Shown here: in pieces, positions 49,569 to 58,386 of the stretch
How positions within the stretch are numbered: position 1 is the stretch's first letter
How the letters are laid out: each line of letters opens with the position of its first letter
From: Candidatus Hydrogenisulfobacillus filiaventi
Lineage (GTDB): Bacteria; Bacillota; Sulfobacillia; Sulfobacillales; R501
Length of the DNA: 64,000 nucleotides
Direction: 5' to 3'
Assembly: GCA_902809825.1 (NCBI GenBank)
Contig: LR778114.1
Location: 2,506,338 to 2,570,337, forward strand
The notes under the pieces: generated by a model
Told to the model about the DNA's origin: nothing
Seen by the model: only the letters and a program-made list of their open reading frames with translations
Database searches by the model: none
Translations under genes and position numbers: made by a program

Positions 49569-50900
49569 CTAGCCGGGAGCCAGACCCGTCACGCTGACAA
49601 AGCGGCCGGTCTCCTTCTGGAAGAGCAGCTGGACGGTACCCGTGGGCCCGTTCCGCTGCTTGGCCACAATGAACTCGGTCAGGTCCGGCCGCTCGGCCTC
49701 CTTGTTGTAGTAGTCCTCCCGGTAGAGGAAGGCCACTACGTCAGCATCCTGTTCGATGGCTCCCGACTCGCGCAGGTCGGAGAGCATGGGCCGCTTGTCG
49801 TTGCGGCTTTCTACGGCCCGCGACAACTGGGACAGGGCGATCACCGGGATCTGCAGTTCCCGGGCCACCGCCTTTAAGGACCGGGAAATGTCCGAGATCT
49901 CCTGTTGGCGGTTTTCCGCCCGCCGGCCCTGCAGCAGCTGTAGATAATCCACCATAATGAGCCCGATGTCGTACTGCGCCTTTAGATGCCGCGCCTTGGC
50001 CCGCAGCTCCAGCACCATGAGGCCTGGACTGTCGTCGATATAAATCGGCGCCGACCCCAGCCGCCCGAGGGCCAGGGACAGCCGCTGCCACATCTCGGCG
50101 TCCAGCTCCCCGGTGCGCAGCCGGTGCCCCTCCACCTCGGCCTCGGCCGACAACAGCCGCAACGCCAGCTGTTCCCGGGACATCTCCAGGCTGAAGATGA
50201 CCACGGGAACATTTTCATGGACGGCCAGGTGGCGCGCAACGTTCAGCATAAACTGGGTCTTGCCCATGGACGGGCGGGCGGCCACCACGATGAGTTCGGA
50301 CCGCTGCAACCCGGCCGTCATGCGGTCCAAATCCGGAAAGCCGGTGGGGAGTCCGACCAGGCGGCCCTTGTTTTCGTAGACCGCCTCCAGCCGGGTGAAG
50401 GTGTCCACCAGCACGTCGTGCAACGGGACCACCTCCTGCTGCCCGCGCCGCGCCAACTGAAAGAGGCTTTGCTGCGCCTTATCCAACAACTCCTGCGGGC
50501 TCTCTTCAGCCGCGTAGGCCTGGGTGACCAGCCCGGTGGCGGTGGCGATGAGCTTCCGGAGGGTGGCATTGTCCCGCACCAGCCGCGCGTAATACTCCAC
50601 ATGGGCAGCGGTGGGCACCATGCCGGCGACCTCCATCAGATAGGCCAGACCCCCGATGGACTCCAGCTTCCCCCGCCGGCGCAGTTCCTCGCCCACCACC
50701 ACCACGTCGATCGGCTTGGTCTGATTGAAGAGGTCCACCGCCACCTCAAAAATCAGCCGGTGTGCCTCCTGGTAGAAGTCGTCCGCCTCAACGAATTCCA
50801 GCGCCCGGCCTACCGCATCCGGGTCGATAAGGATCGACCCGATCACCGCCAGTTCCGCATCCGGGCTGTGCGGGGGTACCCGGTTCAGTCCCACGCTCAT
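49569..50900 (-). CDS. dnaB: Replicative DNA helicase
   Basis: Hexameric helicase of 443 residues. N-terminal helical domain PPHSPDAELAVIGSILID; RecA-type motor with VVAARPSMGKTQFMLNVA (Walker A), FSLEMSREQLALRLL, IMVDYLQLLQG (Walker B) and PVIALSQLSRAVESRNDKRP. ATG 50900 follows GGGGGTGA. No intein is present. Seven bases separate it from the LonC gene. Confidence 0.98.
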   Translation of the reverse strand: MSVGLNRVPPHSPDAELAVIGSILIDPDAVGRALEFVEADDFYQEAHRLIFEVAVDLFNQTKPIDVVVVGEELRRRGKLESIGGLAYLMEVAGMVPTAAHVEYYARLVRDNATLRKLIATATGLVTQAYAAEESPQELLDKAQQSLFQLARRGQQEVVPLHDVLVDTFTRLEAVYENKGRLVGLPTGFPDLDRMTAGLQRSELIVVAARPSMGKTQFMLNVARHLAVHENVPVVIFSLEMSREQLALRLLSAEAEVEGHRLRTGELDAEMWQRLSLALGRLGSAPIYIDDSPGLMVLELRAKARHLKAQYDIGLIMVDYLQLLQGRRAENRQQEISDISRSLKAVARELQIPVIALSQLSRAVESRNDKRPMLSDLRESGAIEQDADVVAFLYREDYYNKEAERPDLTEFIVAKQRNGPTGTVQLLFQKETGRFVSVTGLAPG

Positions 50901-50907
50901 GCCGGGA

Positions 50908-52800
50908 TCACCCCCGCAGCACCGCCAGGACGTCCTCAACCGTCGCCACCGGCCGTACCCGCGGCCGCCCGGTGCCCGGCGGTACATCCCCCGCGTTTTC
51001 CGCCGGCACCAGCACCTCCTGGACGCCCTGCATGCGCGCCCCTAGCACCTTTTCCGGCACCCCGCCCACCGGCCGGACCGCGCCCGACAGGGCGATCTCA
51101 CCGGTGACCGCCACGTCCTGCCGCAACGGAATCCCGGTCAGGGCCGAATAGATGGCCAGAAAGATGGCCAGCCCCGCCGAGGGTCCATCAATATTGGCAC
51201 CCCCGACGACATTGACATGCACGTCGTACTGGCGCAGGTCCTGCCCGGTCAGCCGCCGCAGCACCGCCGCCGCATTAAACACCGAATCCCGGGCCATGGA
51301 TCCGGCTGTCTCGTTGAAACGCACCTGGCCGCGCCCCGCCTCCCGGGCCGGAAACACCGCCGCCTCAATCTCGAGCACAATCCCTTGGTATCCGCCCACG
51401 GCTAGACCCAGCACCCGGCCCACCGCGGGCTGGGGCCGTACCAGCGGCACCTGCACGCGTTCCAGCCGGGCATGGCCGACGACCTCCTGTACCACCTCCG
51501 GACCCAGCCGTTCCGGGGCCTCGCCCCGGTCCAGGAGGGCGGCCGCATAGCTGTCCACCACGAGGGTGGCGGCCCGCCGGCCCTCCAGGGTGTAATCCGC
51601 GATGGCCCGGGCCGCCTCCGGGGCCAGGACCACCCCCAACCGGGCTGCGGTATCGACGGCAATTTGGGCCACCGCCTCCGGGGTAAGGGGGTCAAAGAAC
51701 ACCTCCGCACACCGCGAACGTAACGCCGGGCTGATCTCCTCCGGACTGCGCGTGGTGGCCCCAACCAGGATGAAGTCCGCGGGGGCACCCTCCTCGAACA
51801 ACCGGCGGACGTAGCGGGGCACGTTCGGGTCGTCCGGATCGTAATACGGCGAATCGAACCGGACCCGTTTGTCCTCCAGCACCTTTAGGAGCTTGTTCTG
51901 GAGCAGCAGGTCCATCTCCCCGATTTCGTCGATAAACAGGATCCCCCCGTGGGCCTCGGTGACCAGTCCCAGCTTCGGCTCCGGGATGCCGCTGTCGGCA
52001 AGATCGCGCCGGGCGCCCTGGTAGATGGGGTCGTGGACCGACCCCAGCAAGGGATTGGTTACCTCCCGCGGATCCCAGCGCAGGGTGGCGCCGTCCGCCT
52101 CCACGAACGGCGCATCCGCCGCGAACGCGCTAAAGGGCAACCGACGGACCTGCTCAAACACCAGCCGCGCGACCGTCGTCTTGCCAACCCCTGGAGGCCC
52201 GTACAGGATCACATGCTGCGGAAAGGGACTCCCCAGTTTGGCTTGCAGCTGGCGGATGGCTGCCTGCTGACCCCGGACCTCCTCCAGCCGCTGGGGCCGG
52301 ACCCGGGCCATGGCGGACGCCTTGAGGCCCCGGCGGCTGAGGGCCTCCAGATGCTCCCATTTCTTCTGGGTCTCCGCGGTTTCCGGCCCGCCTTCCTCTT
52401 TGAGCACCTGAATCCGGATATCGCGCAGGTACTCCTCGTGGCGCTCCTGCATCTTCTCACTGACCCGCTTTTCGATCTCATCCTCCAAGGTCCGCCGGGC
52501 CAGCTGTTCCGCCAGGTGTTCCTCCAGTTCGCGCAGCACCCGGGGGAAATCCTTCACCGCCGGGGGCTCCGTGAGGGAGGGATCCTCGTAGACCAGCTTC
52601 TGCAAGGCCAGCAACCGCCGGGCCGGATCCTCGGAACGGAGGTCCTTGATGGCCTGCAGCTTGCCGGCACGCAGGATGAGCCGCTCCGGGCCGAAGATCT
52701 GAACCAGCAGTTCATGCAGGGCCGCGATCCGCCGCTCCAGGGTCCGCGTCGAGCGCCGCCCGCTGCTGCCGCGCGGGCCCTGCACCGATTCCTCCGCCAT
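50908..52800 (-). CDS. LonC-type ATP-dependent protease
   Basis: Protein of 630 residues. A coiled basic N-terminus (to about 190) replaces the Lon substrate-binding domain. The AAA+ domain follows (YGPPGVGKTT Walker A, GILFIDEIGEMD Walker B with sensor residues), then the Lon S16 protease with GGANIDGPSAGLA (catalytic serine) and VGGVPEKVLGA (lysine). That shape fits LonC/archaeal-like Lon, described in thermophilic Bacillota. ATG 52800 follows AAAGGAGG. It is 22 bases from rplI, so it sits between ribosomal and replication genes. Confidence 0.88.
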   Translation of the reverse strand: MAEESVQGPRGSSGRRSTRTLERRIAALHELLVQIFGPERLILRAGKLQAIKDLRSEDPARRLLALQKLVYEDPSLTEPPAVKDFPRVLRELEEHLAEQLARRTLEDEIEKRVSEKMQERHEEYLRDIRIQVLKEEGGPETAETQKKWEHLEALSRRGLKASAMARVRPQRLEEVRGQQAAIRQLQAKLGSPFPQHVILYGPPGVGKTTVARLVFEQVRRLPFSAFAADAPFVEADGATLRWDPREVTNPLLGSVHDPIYQGARRDLADSGIPEPKLGLVTEAHGGILFIDEIGEMDLLLQNKLLKVLEDKRVRFDSPYYDPDDPNVPRYVRRLFEEGAPADFILVGATTRSPEEISPALRSRCAEVFFDPLTPEAVAQIAVDTAARLGVVLAPEAARAIADYTLEGRRAATLVVDSYAAALLDRGEAPERLGPEVVQEVVGHARLERVQVPLVRPQPAVGRVLGLAVGGYQGIVLEIEAAVFPAREAGRGQVRFNETAGSMARDSVFNAAAVLRRLTGQDLRQYDVHVNVVGGANIDGPSAGLAIFLAIYSALTGIPLRQDVAVTGEIALSGAVRPVGGVPEKVLGARMQGVQEVLVPAENAGDVPPGTGRPRVRPVATVEDVLAVLRG

Positions 52801-52822
52801 CGCGTCCTCCTTTACCGCCGGG

Positions 52823-53266
52823 TCACTCCTCCGGCAGAACCCGCACCGCCAGCCGGGCCTCAATGCCGCCGTAAAGATGCACGCGGGCTTCATACTGGCC
52901 CAGCAAGTGCACCGGATCCAGGTTGATCTGGCGCCGATCGATGGTGTAGCCCCGTTCCTTCAGCACCGCCGCCACATCCTGACTGGTCACCGCCCCGAAC
53001 AGCCGTCCGCTTTCGCCGGCGCGGGCCCGGATGATGACCGTCTGCCCATTCAGGGCCTCCGCCAGCGCTGCTGCGGCCTGCCGCTCCTGGGCCGCCTTTG
53101 CCGCCTGCCGCCGCCGTTCCGCCTCGGCTTCCGCCTCCGCCTGCCGGGTGGCCGGCTTGGCCAGGCCCCGCGGGATCAGATAATTGCGGGCAAACCCGTC
53201 CTTGACCTCGATGACTTGCCCCTTGGAGCCCTGGCCTCTGACATCCGTCAGCAGGATAACCCGCAT
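52823..53266 (-). CDS. rplI: 50S ribosomal protein L9
   Basis: Ribosomal protein of 147 residues: MRVILLTDVRGQGSKGQVIEVKDGFARNYLIPRG at the front (N-domain, two halves) is diagnostic; a long alanine/glutamate/arginine helix follows, then the C-domain with GRLFGAVTSQDVAAVL. Belongs to the rpsF-ssb-rpsR-rplI cluster. Confidence 0.98.
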   Translation of the reverse strand: MRVILLTDVRGQGSKGQVIEVKDGFARNYLIPRGLAKPATRQAEAEAEAERRRQAAKAAQERQAAAALAEALNGQTVIIRARAGESGRLFGAVTSQDVAAVLKERGYTIDRRQINLDPVHLLGQYEARVHLYGGIEARLAVRVLPEE

Positions 53267-53336
53267 GGCCTCGCCTCCACGTTCCGCTTTCCTTTAGCCT
53301 ACCGGAAAGCCTGCCGGCCCGCCAGGCACGACGAAG

Positions 53337-53360
53337 AAGCACGAGGATACCCCCGTGCTT
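53337..53360 (-). terminator. Hairpin between rpsR and rplI
   Basis: Stem AAGCACG / CGTGCTT with a ten-base loop, then CTTCTTCG. The T-run is short, so partial termination is more likely than full. Confidence 0.45.
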
Positions 53361-53383
53361 CCGCCGCCGGGTCCTGGATCACC

Positions 53384-53614
53384 CTATTCGATGGTAAAGG
53401 GCAGCAGGGCCATGATGCGCGCCCGCTTGATGGCGGTGGTCAACTGCCGCTGATGATGCGCGCAGTTGCCGGAGATCCGCCGGGGCAGGATCTTGCCCCG
53501 TTCGGTGATGAACCGCCGCAGCCGCGCCGCCTCCTTGTAGTCCACGTGTTCGATCTTTTCTACACAGAAGGTGCAGACCTTCCGCTTGGCCCGGCGTCCC
53601 CGTTCGCGCCGCAT
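53384..53614 (-). CDS. rpsR: 30S ribosomal protein S18
   Basis: Seventy-six residues: [35 protein letters not shown] is characteristic. The CxxC at the front with CAHHQRQL gives the zinc-binding (C+) version of S18. The start ATG 53614 is preceded by AAAGGGGG. It lies 29 bases after ssb. Confidence 0.97.
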   Translation of the reverse strand: MRRERGRRAKRKVCTFCVEKIEHVDYKEAARLRRFITERGKILPRRISGNCAHHQRQLTTAIKRARIMALLPFTIE

Positions 53615-53643
53615 TCCGTACCCCCTTTCGGTTCGCGGGCTCC

Positions 53644-54039
53644 CTAAAACGGCAGGTCATCCGGCAGGGTGACGTCGTCCTCGCCGCCCCCGGCGGCAGC
53701 CGGCGGCGCCCCTTCCCGGACCGGCCGGTCCAGGAAGCGTACATCATCACAGACTACCTCGGCCACCTTGCGCCGCTGACCGTCCTGGGTTTCATAGCTG
53801 CGGATCTGCAACCGGCCCTCCACCGCGGCCAGCCGGCCCTTCGTCAGATGGTTGGCGACATTCTCGCCCAGTTTCCGCCACGCCAGGCAATCGATGAAAT
53901 CCGTTTCCCGCTGACCCTGACTGTTAGAGAACGGGCGATCGACGGCGAGGGTAAACGACGCTACCGGCACCCCCTGGGGGGTGTAGCGTAATTCGGGATC
54001 CCGCGTCAGCCGCCCGATCAGAATCACCCGGTTTAACAT
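53644..54039 (-). CDS. ssb: Single-stranded DNA-binding protein
   Basis: OB-fold protein of 131 residues: [44 protein letters not shown] and [11 protein letters not shown]. The acidic C-terminal tip DDLPF, the contact for partner proteins, is intact. The linker is short (about 20 residues, glycine/alanine). Between rpsF and rpsR, the usual place. Confidence 0.97.
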   Translation of the reverse strand: MLNRVILIGRLTRDPELRYTPQGVPVASFTLAVDRPFSNSQGQRETDFIDCLAWRKLGENVANHLTKGRLAAVEGRLQIRSYETQDGQRRKVAEVVCDDVRFLDRPVREGAPPAAAGGGEDDVTLPDDLPF

Positions 54040-54066
54040 CGCGCTCCCTCACCGCCTTGGGGCGGG

Positions 54067-54354
54067 CTATTCCCCCGCCCGCACCACCATCGACCGCAGG
54101 ATGACCTCCTGAATACCCATCAGCCGGGTCAGCTCGTTGGCCACCTTGCCGTCCCCGTTAAAGGTGGTGACCACGTAGTAGCCGTCGTTGTATCCGTTGA
54201 TGGGGTAGGCCAGGCGGCGCTTGCCCCACTTGTCAATCTGGTCCACCGTGCCGCCGGCCTGTCCGATCAGCCCCTGTACCCGTTCGATCGCCTGCGCGAG
54301 TTCCTCCTCGCCCAGGTCGGGCTTCAGGATATACATGGCCTCATAGGCAGCCAA
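54067..54354 (-). CDS. rpsF: 30S ribosomal protein S6
   Basis: Ninety-five residues from TTG 54354, four or five bases after AGGAGGTGA: YEAMYILKPDLGEEELAQ, KRRLAYPINGYNDGYYVV and GIQEVILRSMVV are S6 signatures. The TTG choice avoids reading the ribosome site as codons. First gene of rpsF-ssb-rpsR-rplI, with its own promoter and a structured leader. Confidence 0.96.
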   Translation of the reverse strand: MAAYEAMYILKPDLGEEELAQAIERVQGLIGQAGGTVDQIDKWGKRRLAYPINGYNDGYYVVTTFNGDGKVANELTRLMGIQEVILRSMVVRAGE

Positions 54355-54372
54355 ATTGTCACCTCCTCCATG

Positions 54373-54422
54373 GACACCCACCGGGGTGGCCTCACCCGGA
54401 CCGGATGAGGCAGCGGAGTGTC
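54373..54422 (-). ncRNA. Structured rpsF leader, candidate S6:S18 autoregulatory element
   Basis: In the 80-base leader, GACAC pairs with GTGTC (54373-54377 with 54418-54422), enclosing a second hairpin CCTCA/TGAGG (54390-54394 with 54406-54410) and an apical CCGG/CCGG; ACCCCGGTGG lies in between. rpsF leaders that bind S6:S18 are known in many bacteria; assignment is by position and foldability only. Confidence 0.4.
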
Positions 54423-54443
54423 AAGCTGTCCTTAAACGCACGA

Positions 54444-54473
54444 ATTATAGCAGATGCCCCGGGCCGGCGCCAA
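54444..54473 (-). promoter_or_regulatory. Promoter of rpsF-ssb-rpsR-rplI
   Basis: Minus strand TTGGCG, 18 bases, TATAAT. It sits between the DUF951 stop and the rpsF leader. Confidence 0.7.
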
Positions 54474-54475
54474 AC

Positions 54476-54685
54476 CTATTCCGGAGGGTTTTCGCCCGGG
54501 GGCCACGCCTTACGCACGGCCCGTTCGAACTTCTTACGGGGGATCATAATCCGGTGCCCGCAGCCCAGGCATTTGAGCCCGAAGTCAATGCCGGTGCGGG
54601 TAATCTCCCACCGGTGCGACCCGCAGGGGTGCGGCTTGCGCAGCTCCACGATCTGCCCGATTTCATACCGTTGCGGTGCCAGCAT
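54476..54685 (-). CDS. DUF951 protein (YyzM-like)
   Basis: Small basic protein of 69 residues from ATG 54685: VELRKPHPCGSHRWEITRTGIDFGLKCLGCGHRIMIPR matches DUF951, with a likely zinc site C-x2-H...CLGC. It occurs next to rpsF in many Bacillota. Function unknown; nucleic-acid binding is often assumed. The mscS stop is four bases upstream, so it ends the cvpA-mscS run. Confidence 0.9.
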   Translation of the reverse strand: MLAPQRYEIGQIVELRKPHPCGSHRWEITRTGIDFGLKCLGCGHRIMIPRKKFERAVRKAWPPGENPPE

Positions 54686-54689
54686 CCCT

Positions 54690-55484
54690 CTATCCCCCCG
54701 CCAGTTCCAGCCCCGCTGCCGCTGCTGCCCGTACAACCGCCTCCCGGAAGGCCGCTGCCGCCCGCGCACCTTCCGGCCCCGCGGACGGAAGCCGCACGCC
54801 CCAGACCTGTTGCGTGCCGGTCAGGTCCACCACCCCTAGCACTTCCGGCGCCTCGCCCAAGGCGGCGCCTGCTTCCTGCAACAGGATCCGCACCTTTTCC
54901 GGCGGCAGTGCGACCGGGAAGGCCAGCCGGATCTCCCGAGCCACCGGCGCCCGGCGGGACAGATTGGTCACCTGCAAAATCAGGCGGTTGGGGAGATACA
55001 CCCGCTCCCCCTCACCGCCCCGCAGGATGGTAGCCCGCAAGCCGAGCTCCTCGACAGTGCCCGCCGTTCCCCCCGGCAGGACGATGTGATCCCCGACCGC
55101 AAACGGGTCCTCGTACATCAGAATGAGACCCGATACCACATCCTGCACCAGGCCCTGGGCCCCGAAGCTGACCGCCAGGCCCACCACCCCGGCCCCGGCC
55201 AGCAGGGACCCGGTGTGAAACCCGAACAGGTCCAGGGCCATGACCACGGCCACAAAGCCCAGCACGTAACGGACAGCCGAGACCAGCAACCGGTAGAGGG
55301 TGCGCTTGCGGGACCAGCTGAGGTCGTTCTCCCCGGCCCGCCGCCGCTCCACGTGCTCCAGCGCCCGACGGGCCACCACCCCGCCCCACCAGGCCAGGAC
55401 GACAATCAGGATGACGCCGGCCAGGTGGGCGGCCAGCTGACGCTCGGCCGCGGGGTTCAGCAACGGCAGGCGCAAAGCGGTCAC
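54690..55484 (-). CDS. MscS-family mechanosensitive channel
   Basis: Channel of 264 residues with three membrane helices (LAGVILIVVLAWWGGVVARR; YVLGFVAVVMALDLFGF; LLAGAGVVGLAVSFGAQGLVQDVVSGLILMYEDPF, the pore helix and hinge) and the beta domain GDHIVLPGGTAGTVEELGLRATILRGGEGE. GTG 55484 overlaps the TGA of cvpA (GTGA); a TTG at 55493 is the alternative. It releases solutes on osmotic downshock. Confidence 0.9.
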   Translation of the reverse strand: MTALRLPLLNPAAERQLAAHLAGVILIVVLAWWGGVVARRALEHVERRRAGENDLSWSRKRTLYRLLVSAVRYVLGFVAVVMALDLFGFHTGSLLAGAGVVGLAVSFGAQGLVQDVVSGLILMYEDPFAVGDHIVLPGGTAGTVEELGLRATILRGGEGERVYLPNRLILQVTNLSRRAPVAREIRLAFPVALPPEKVRILLQEAGAALGEAPEVLGVVDLTGTQQVWGVRLPSAGPEGARAAAAFREAVVRAAAAAGLELAGG

Positions 55485-56056
55485 AGAGCCCAAACCCCCG
55501 GCAGATGGGCCACCCGCCCAAACCAGCGCACGAGGTCGCTAGCGAGGGGAGCCTGACGGATGGTATGGGCTACGACCGTGCCGTGCACCAGCGGCGCGGT
55601 CAACACCAGCGTCAGCAGCAGCCCGGCCAGCAGGCCGTGTTCCAGCAGCCCGGCCACCCCGCCGCCCAGACTGTTCAAGGTGCCGGTCAGCCGGGCCTGG
55701 TGCAGTACCCGGGTGAGGACCAGACCCACCGCCCGTCCCGCCGCTTCGGCGAAGCCCACCAGCAGCAGGAACACCAGCACCCAGGTCAAGCCCCGGGCCC
55801 AGGTCAGGGCTTGTCCCGCCAACGGGCTACCGGCAGGCAGATTCGGGGGCAGCAGGGCCAGGACCCAGTGCCGCACCGGAATCACCGTCAATAGACCCCG
55901 GGTTACCGTGCCCCCCCAGCGGGCAGCCACCACCACCCCGGCCAGGTATCCGGCCAGGCTCAGCACCTGCAGCACGAACCCCCGCCGCAAGCCCCCAATC
56001 ATTCCCCAAAGGATATAGGCGGCAACCGCCAGGTCCAGCCAGCGCGGCGTGGACAC
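55481..56056 (-). CDS. CvpA family membrane protein
   Basis: 191 residues with four hydrophobic segments: LDLAVAAYILWGMIGGLRRGFVLQVLSLAGYLAGVVVAAR is the CvpA start pattern, and LTGTLNSLGGGVAGLLEHGLLAGLLL the conserved end. The family (colicin V production, YshB) has no settled biochemistry. GTG 56056 follows AAAGGGGGGG. Coupled to mscS. Confidence 0.85.
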   Translation of the reverse strand: MSTPRWLDLAVAAYILWGMIGGLRRGFVLQVLSLAGYLAGVVVAARWGGTVTRGLLTVIPVRHWVLALLPPNLPAGSPLAGQALTWARGLTWVLVFLLLVGFAEAAGRAVGLVLTRVLHQARLTGTLNSLGGGVAGLLEHGLLAGLLLTLVLTAPLVHGTVVAHTIRQAPLASDLVRWFGRVAHLPGVWAL

Positions 56057-56084
56057 CGGGTTCCCCCCCTTTCCGATCCTCACC

Positions 56085-56507
56085 CTACACCGCCGGCCAA
56101 AGATTCACGAGATACACCGCGGCCAGGGCCAGCAACGCCGGGTCTACCGCCCCTCCCCCGGCAGCCACGGCCAGCCGGGTGCCCGCCCAGCCGGCCAGGG
56201 CCAGTATCCCGAGCAGGCCGGTGTCCCGGGCCATCTGCCCCAGGCTCCGCCGCCAAAGCCGGGCGAGGCCCAGCCCGGTCTGGGCCACCGCGCCCGCCAA
56301 CAGGGTCCCGAGACCCAACGCAGCCCAGCCCGGGAGGGCAGCCCACCAGCCCCGTAACCCTATCAGCACCGCCACCGGCCCCAGCCACTGCAGCAACCGC
56401 CCGACGGGAACCTGCCAACGGCCCGGCCTGCCCCAACGCCCCTTCATGAGTTGACCCCGCGCACCGCCTGCCGTCCGCTCCCCGCTGCTAACGTCCCCCA
56501 CCGCCAT
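56085..56507 (-). CDS. Hypothetical membrane protein
   Basis: 140 residues with three or four hydrophobic segments (LLQWLGPVAVLIGLRGWW, AALGLGTLLAGAVAQTG, LLGILALAGWAGTRLAVAA and PALLALAAVYLVNLW). The N-terminal 20 residues are polar, and the ATG 56507 ribosome site is weak (AGGA); an ATG at 56447 is possible. Not recognised. It is 28 bases upstream of cvpA on the same strand and likely in that operon. Confidence 0.5.
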   Translation of the reverse strand: MAVGDVSSGERTAGGARGQLMKGRWGRPGRWQVPVGRLLQWLGPVAVLIGLRGWWAALPGWAALGLGTLLAGAVAQTGLGLARLWRRSLGQMARDTGLLGILALAGWAGTRLAVAAGGGAVDPALLALAAVYLVNLWPAV

Positions 56508-56524
56508 TTCCTGGTCCGTTCCCT

Positions 56525-56555
56525 GGCCGGGGGGAGGCGGGCCCTCCCCCCGGCC
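56525..56555 (-). terminator. Long GC hairpin before the cvpA operon
   Basis: Perfect 13-base stem GGCCGGGGGGAGG / CCTCCCCCCGGCC, five-base loop. It lies after the YkvI-like gene (minus strand) and before the cvpA run. No T-run. The rest of the 188-base gap shows nothing. Confidence 0.5.
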
Positions 56556-56695
56556 GGCCCGCGGCCGTGACCCGGCCTCCCTTGGTCAGATTACCCAAAA
56601 CCTCCCGGCAGCCAGGAACAGGCCGCCGGGGTGCCGTCAACCCCCCCGCAGTATAACGCCGGTTACCCAGGGGAACGTTGCCGGAACCCGGTCGC

Positions 56696-57685
56696 TCACA
56701 AAGAGGGGATCTGCCGCGGATGCCGGATCAGCGGCAACAGGAAGAGAACCGCTAACACACTCATTATAGGATAGAGGGTGACCAGCAGTTCCCGGAACCC
56801 CCAGCCGGCCAGCCCGACCGCCAGCAGCAGGCTCCACGCCGCCCGGCGGCCGAAACGGCTGACGAGCGCAAACCCTTCGCCTACACCGGTGGTGAACAGG
56901 GCCACCCAAAGGCCGAGTGCGTAAGCGCGGCCCCAGCCGGGACCAATGCGGCGGGCTGCCTCCACCATCGGCAGCTGGCCCGGTTGGGGCAAGGTGGCTA
57001 CCACCGCCCAGACCGCGAGGGCCAGTGCCCCAAGGCCCAACGCCCCCAGCCCGGCCGCCGCCAGCCGTTCCGGTCGCGCCCGCAGTTGGGGGCCCAACGC
57101 GATCAGCACCACCAGGCCCATGAGACCGTTATAGGCCGCGTACAAACCGGCTGAGTGCCACCAGCCCCCGGCCGCCCCCGGCGCCGGCACCCCATGCGGC
57201 CGGTGCAGGCCGGCCACCGCCAGCATCAATGCCATCAACAAGGGGGTCAGAAGGTTGTTGACCCGGAGCACGCGCCCGGCACCCCCCAGCACTGTGGCCA
57301 CCGTCAACAGCATGGTAAGGCCCGCTCCCCATACCCGGGGCCAGCCCGTCAAATCGCCCAGCGTCCAGCCCGCCCCTACCGCCACCAGCGCCATCTGTCC
57401 GGCCAGAAAGGCCAACCAGGCACCTTCCAGCACCGGCACCCAACGCGGGGGGTAAAAGCCGGCCAGGAACCGGTCCAGGCGGCCCTGGCTGGCCTGCCCG
57501 TGTTCGAGGGCCCGGACCCCGACTACCCAGAAACTGAGAACCACCAGCAGCAGGCCCCACCGGCCGGCCGGCCCGTGGCGCCCGAAGAACTGCCAGATTT
57601 CCTGACCACTGGCGAATCCGGCTCCCGCCACCGCGCCGATAAACATCAGGCCGATGGTGGCCACCCGCTTGCCGCGTCCGCCCAC
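56696..57685 (-). CDS. YkvI-like membrane protein
   Basis: About 329 residues with ten hydrophobic segments. The N-terminal IGLMFIGAVAGAGFASGQEIWQFF with the GAGFASGQE signature is typical of the YkvI group, distant relatives of amino acid transporters. The rest is G/A/L-rich, ending VTLYPIMSVLAVLFLLPLIRHPRQI. GTG 57685 follows GGGTGAGG; GTG 57694 and others are possible. Role and substrate unknown. Divergent from yyaC. Confidence 0.75.
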   Translation of the reverse strand: MGGRGKRVATIGLMFIGAVAGAGFASGQEIWQFFGRHGPAGRWGLLLVVLSFWVVGVRALEHGQASQGRLDRFLAGFYPPRWVPVLEGAWLAFLAGQMALVAVGAGWTLGDLTGWPRVWGAGLTMLLTVATVLGGAGRVLRVNNLLTPLLMALMLAVAGLHRPHGVPAPGAAGGWWHSAGLYAAYNGLMGLVVLIALGPQLRARPERLAAAGLGALGLGALALAVWAVVATLPQPGQLPMVEAARRIGPGWGRAYALGLWVALFTTGVGEGFALVSRFGRRAAWSLLLAVGLAGWGFRELLVTLYPIMSVLAVLFLLPLIRHPRQIPSL

Positions 57686-57825
57686 GCCCCTCACCCTTCC
57701 GGTCCGTGGCCCGGACCGATACATCCCTATGTCACTTGGGGTAAAATGAGGCTGGAGCCGCTCGCAGGCACCCGCCTGCACATCGCCGGATCATTCCGGA
57801 GAGGGCAAAGGGAGGAGGGCCCCCC

Positions 57826-58386
57826 TTGGCCGACAGTCTGCCGCTCTCGCGGGGGGCCGCAATGCCCGCCGAACAACGGGTGCACATGAACGATCCCGAT
57901 GCGGCCGCCACCTTGGCCGGCCTGCTGCGGCGGTTGTGGGCGGCGTTGCGGCCGCCTACGCTCATCTTATGTATCGGAACCGACCGGTCCACCGGGGATG
58001 CGCTGGGGCCGTTGGTGGGGAGTCGTCTGATGCGGGCCCATCTGCCCGGCATCCGCATCGCCGGTACCCTGGACCATCCGGTTCATGCCGCCAACCTGCC
58101 GGGCGCCTTGCGCGAGCTGCGGCTCACCGAAGCGACAGTGCTGGCGGTCGATGCCTGTCTGGGCCGTCTGGAAACCATCGGCACCATTTCCCTGGGGCGG
58201 GGGGCGATCCGGCCGGGCGCCGGCGTCAACAAGTCACTGCCGGCGGTAGGGGATTACCACATTACCGCCACCGTCAACGTAGGCGGATTTATGGAATACT
58301 TCGTGCTGCAGAATACCCGTCTGGCCGTGGTCATGAAGATGGCGGACATCATCGCTGATGCCCTCATCGAAAGCCTCTCCGGTTAG
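57826..58386 (+). CDS. yyaC: Sporulation-associated protein YyaC (DUF1256)
   Basis: 186 residues with LILCIGTDRSTGDALGPLVGSRL, TLDHPVHAANL, VLAVDACLGRLETIGTISLGRGAIRPGAGVNKSLPAVGD and HITATVNVGG: the DUF1256 family, which is related to the GPR spore protease and restricted to endospore formers. TTG 57826 follows AGGAGG. Normally expressed in the forespore; I could not fix a sigma-F/G promoter in the short gap. Its presence supports a spore-forming ancestor. It overlaps the convergent DUF4446 gene by four bases. Confidence 0.9.
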   Translation: MADSLPLSRGAAMPAEQRVHMNDPDAAATLAGLLRRLWAALRPPTLILCIGTDRSTGDALGPLVGSRLMRAHLPGIRIAGTLDHPVHAANLPGALRELRLTEATVLAVDACLGRLETIGTISLGRGAIRPGAGVNKSLPAVGDYHITATVNVGGFMEYFVLQNTRLAVVMKMADIIADALIESLSG

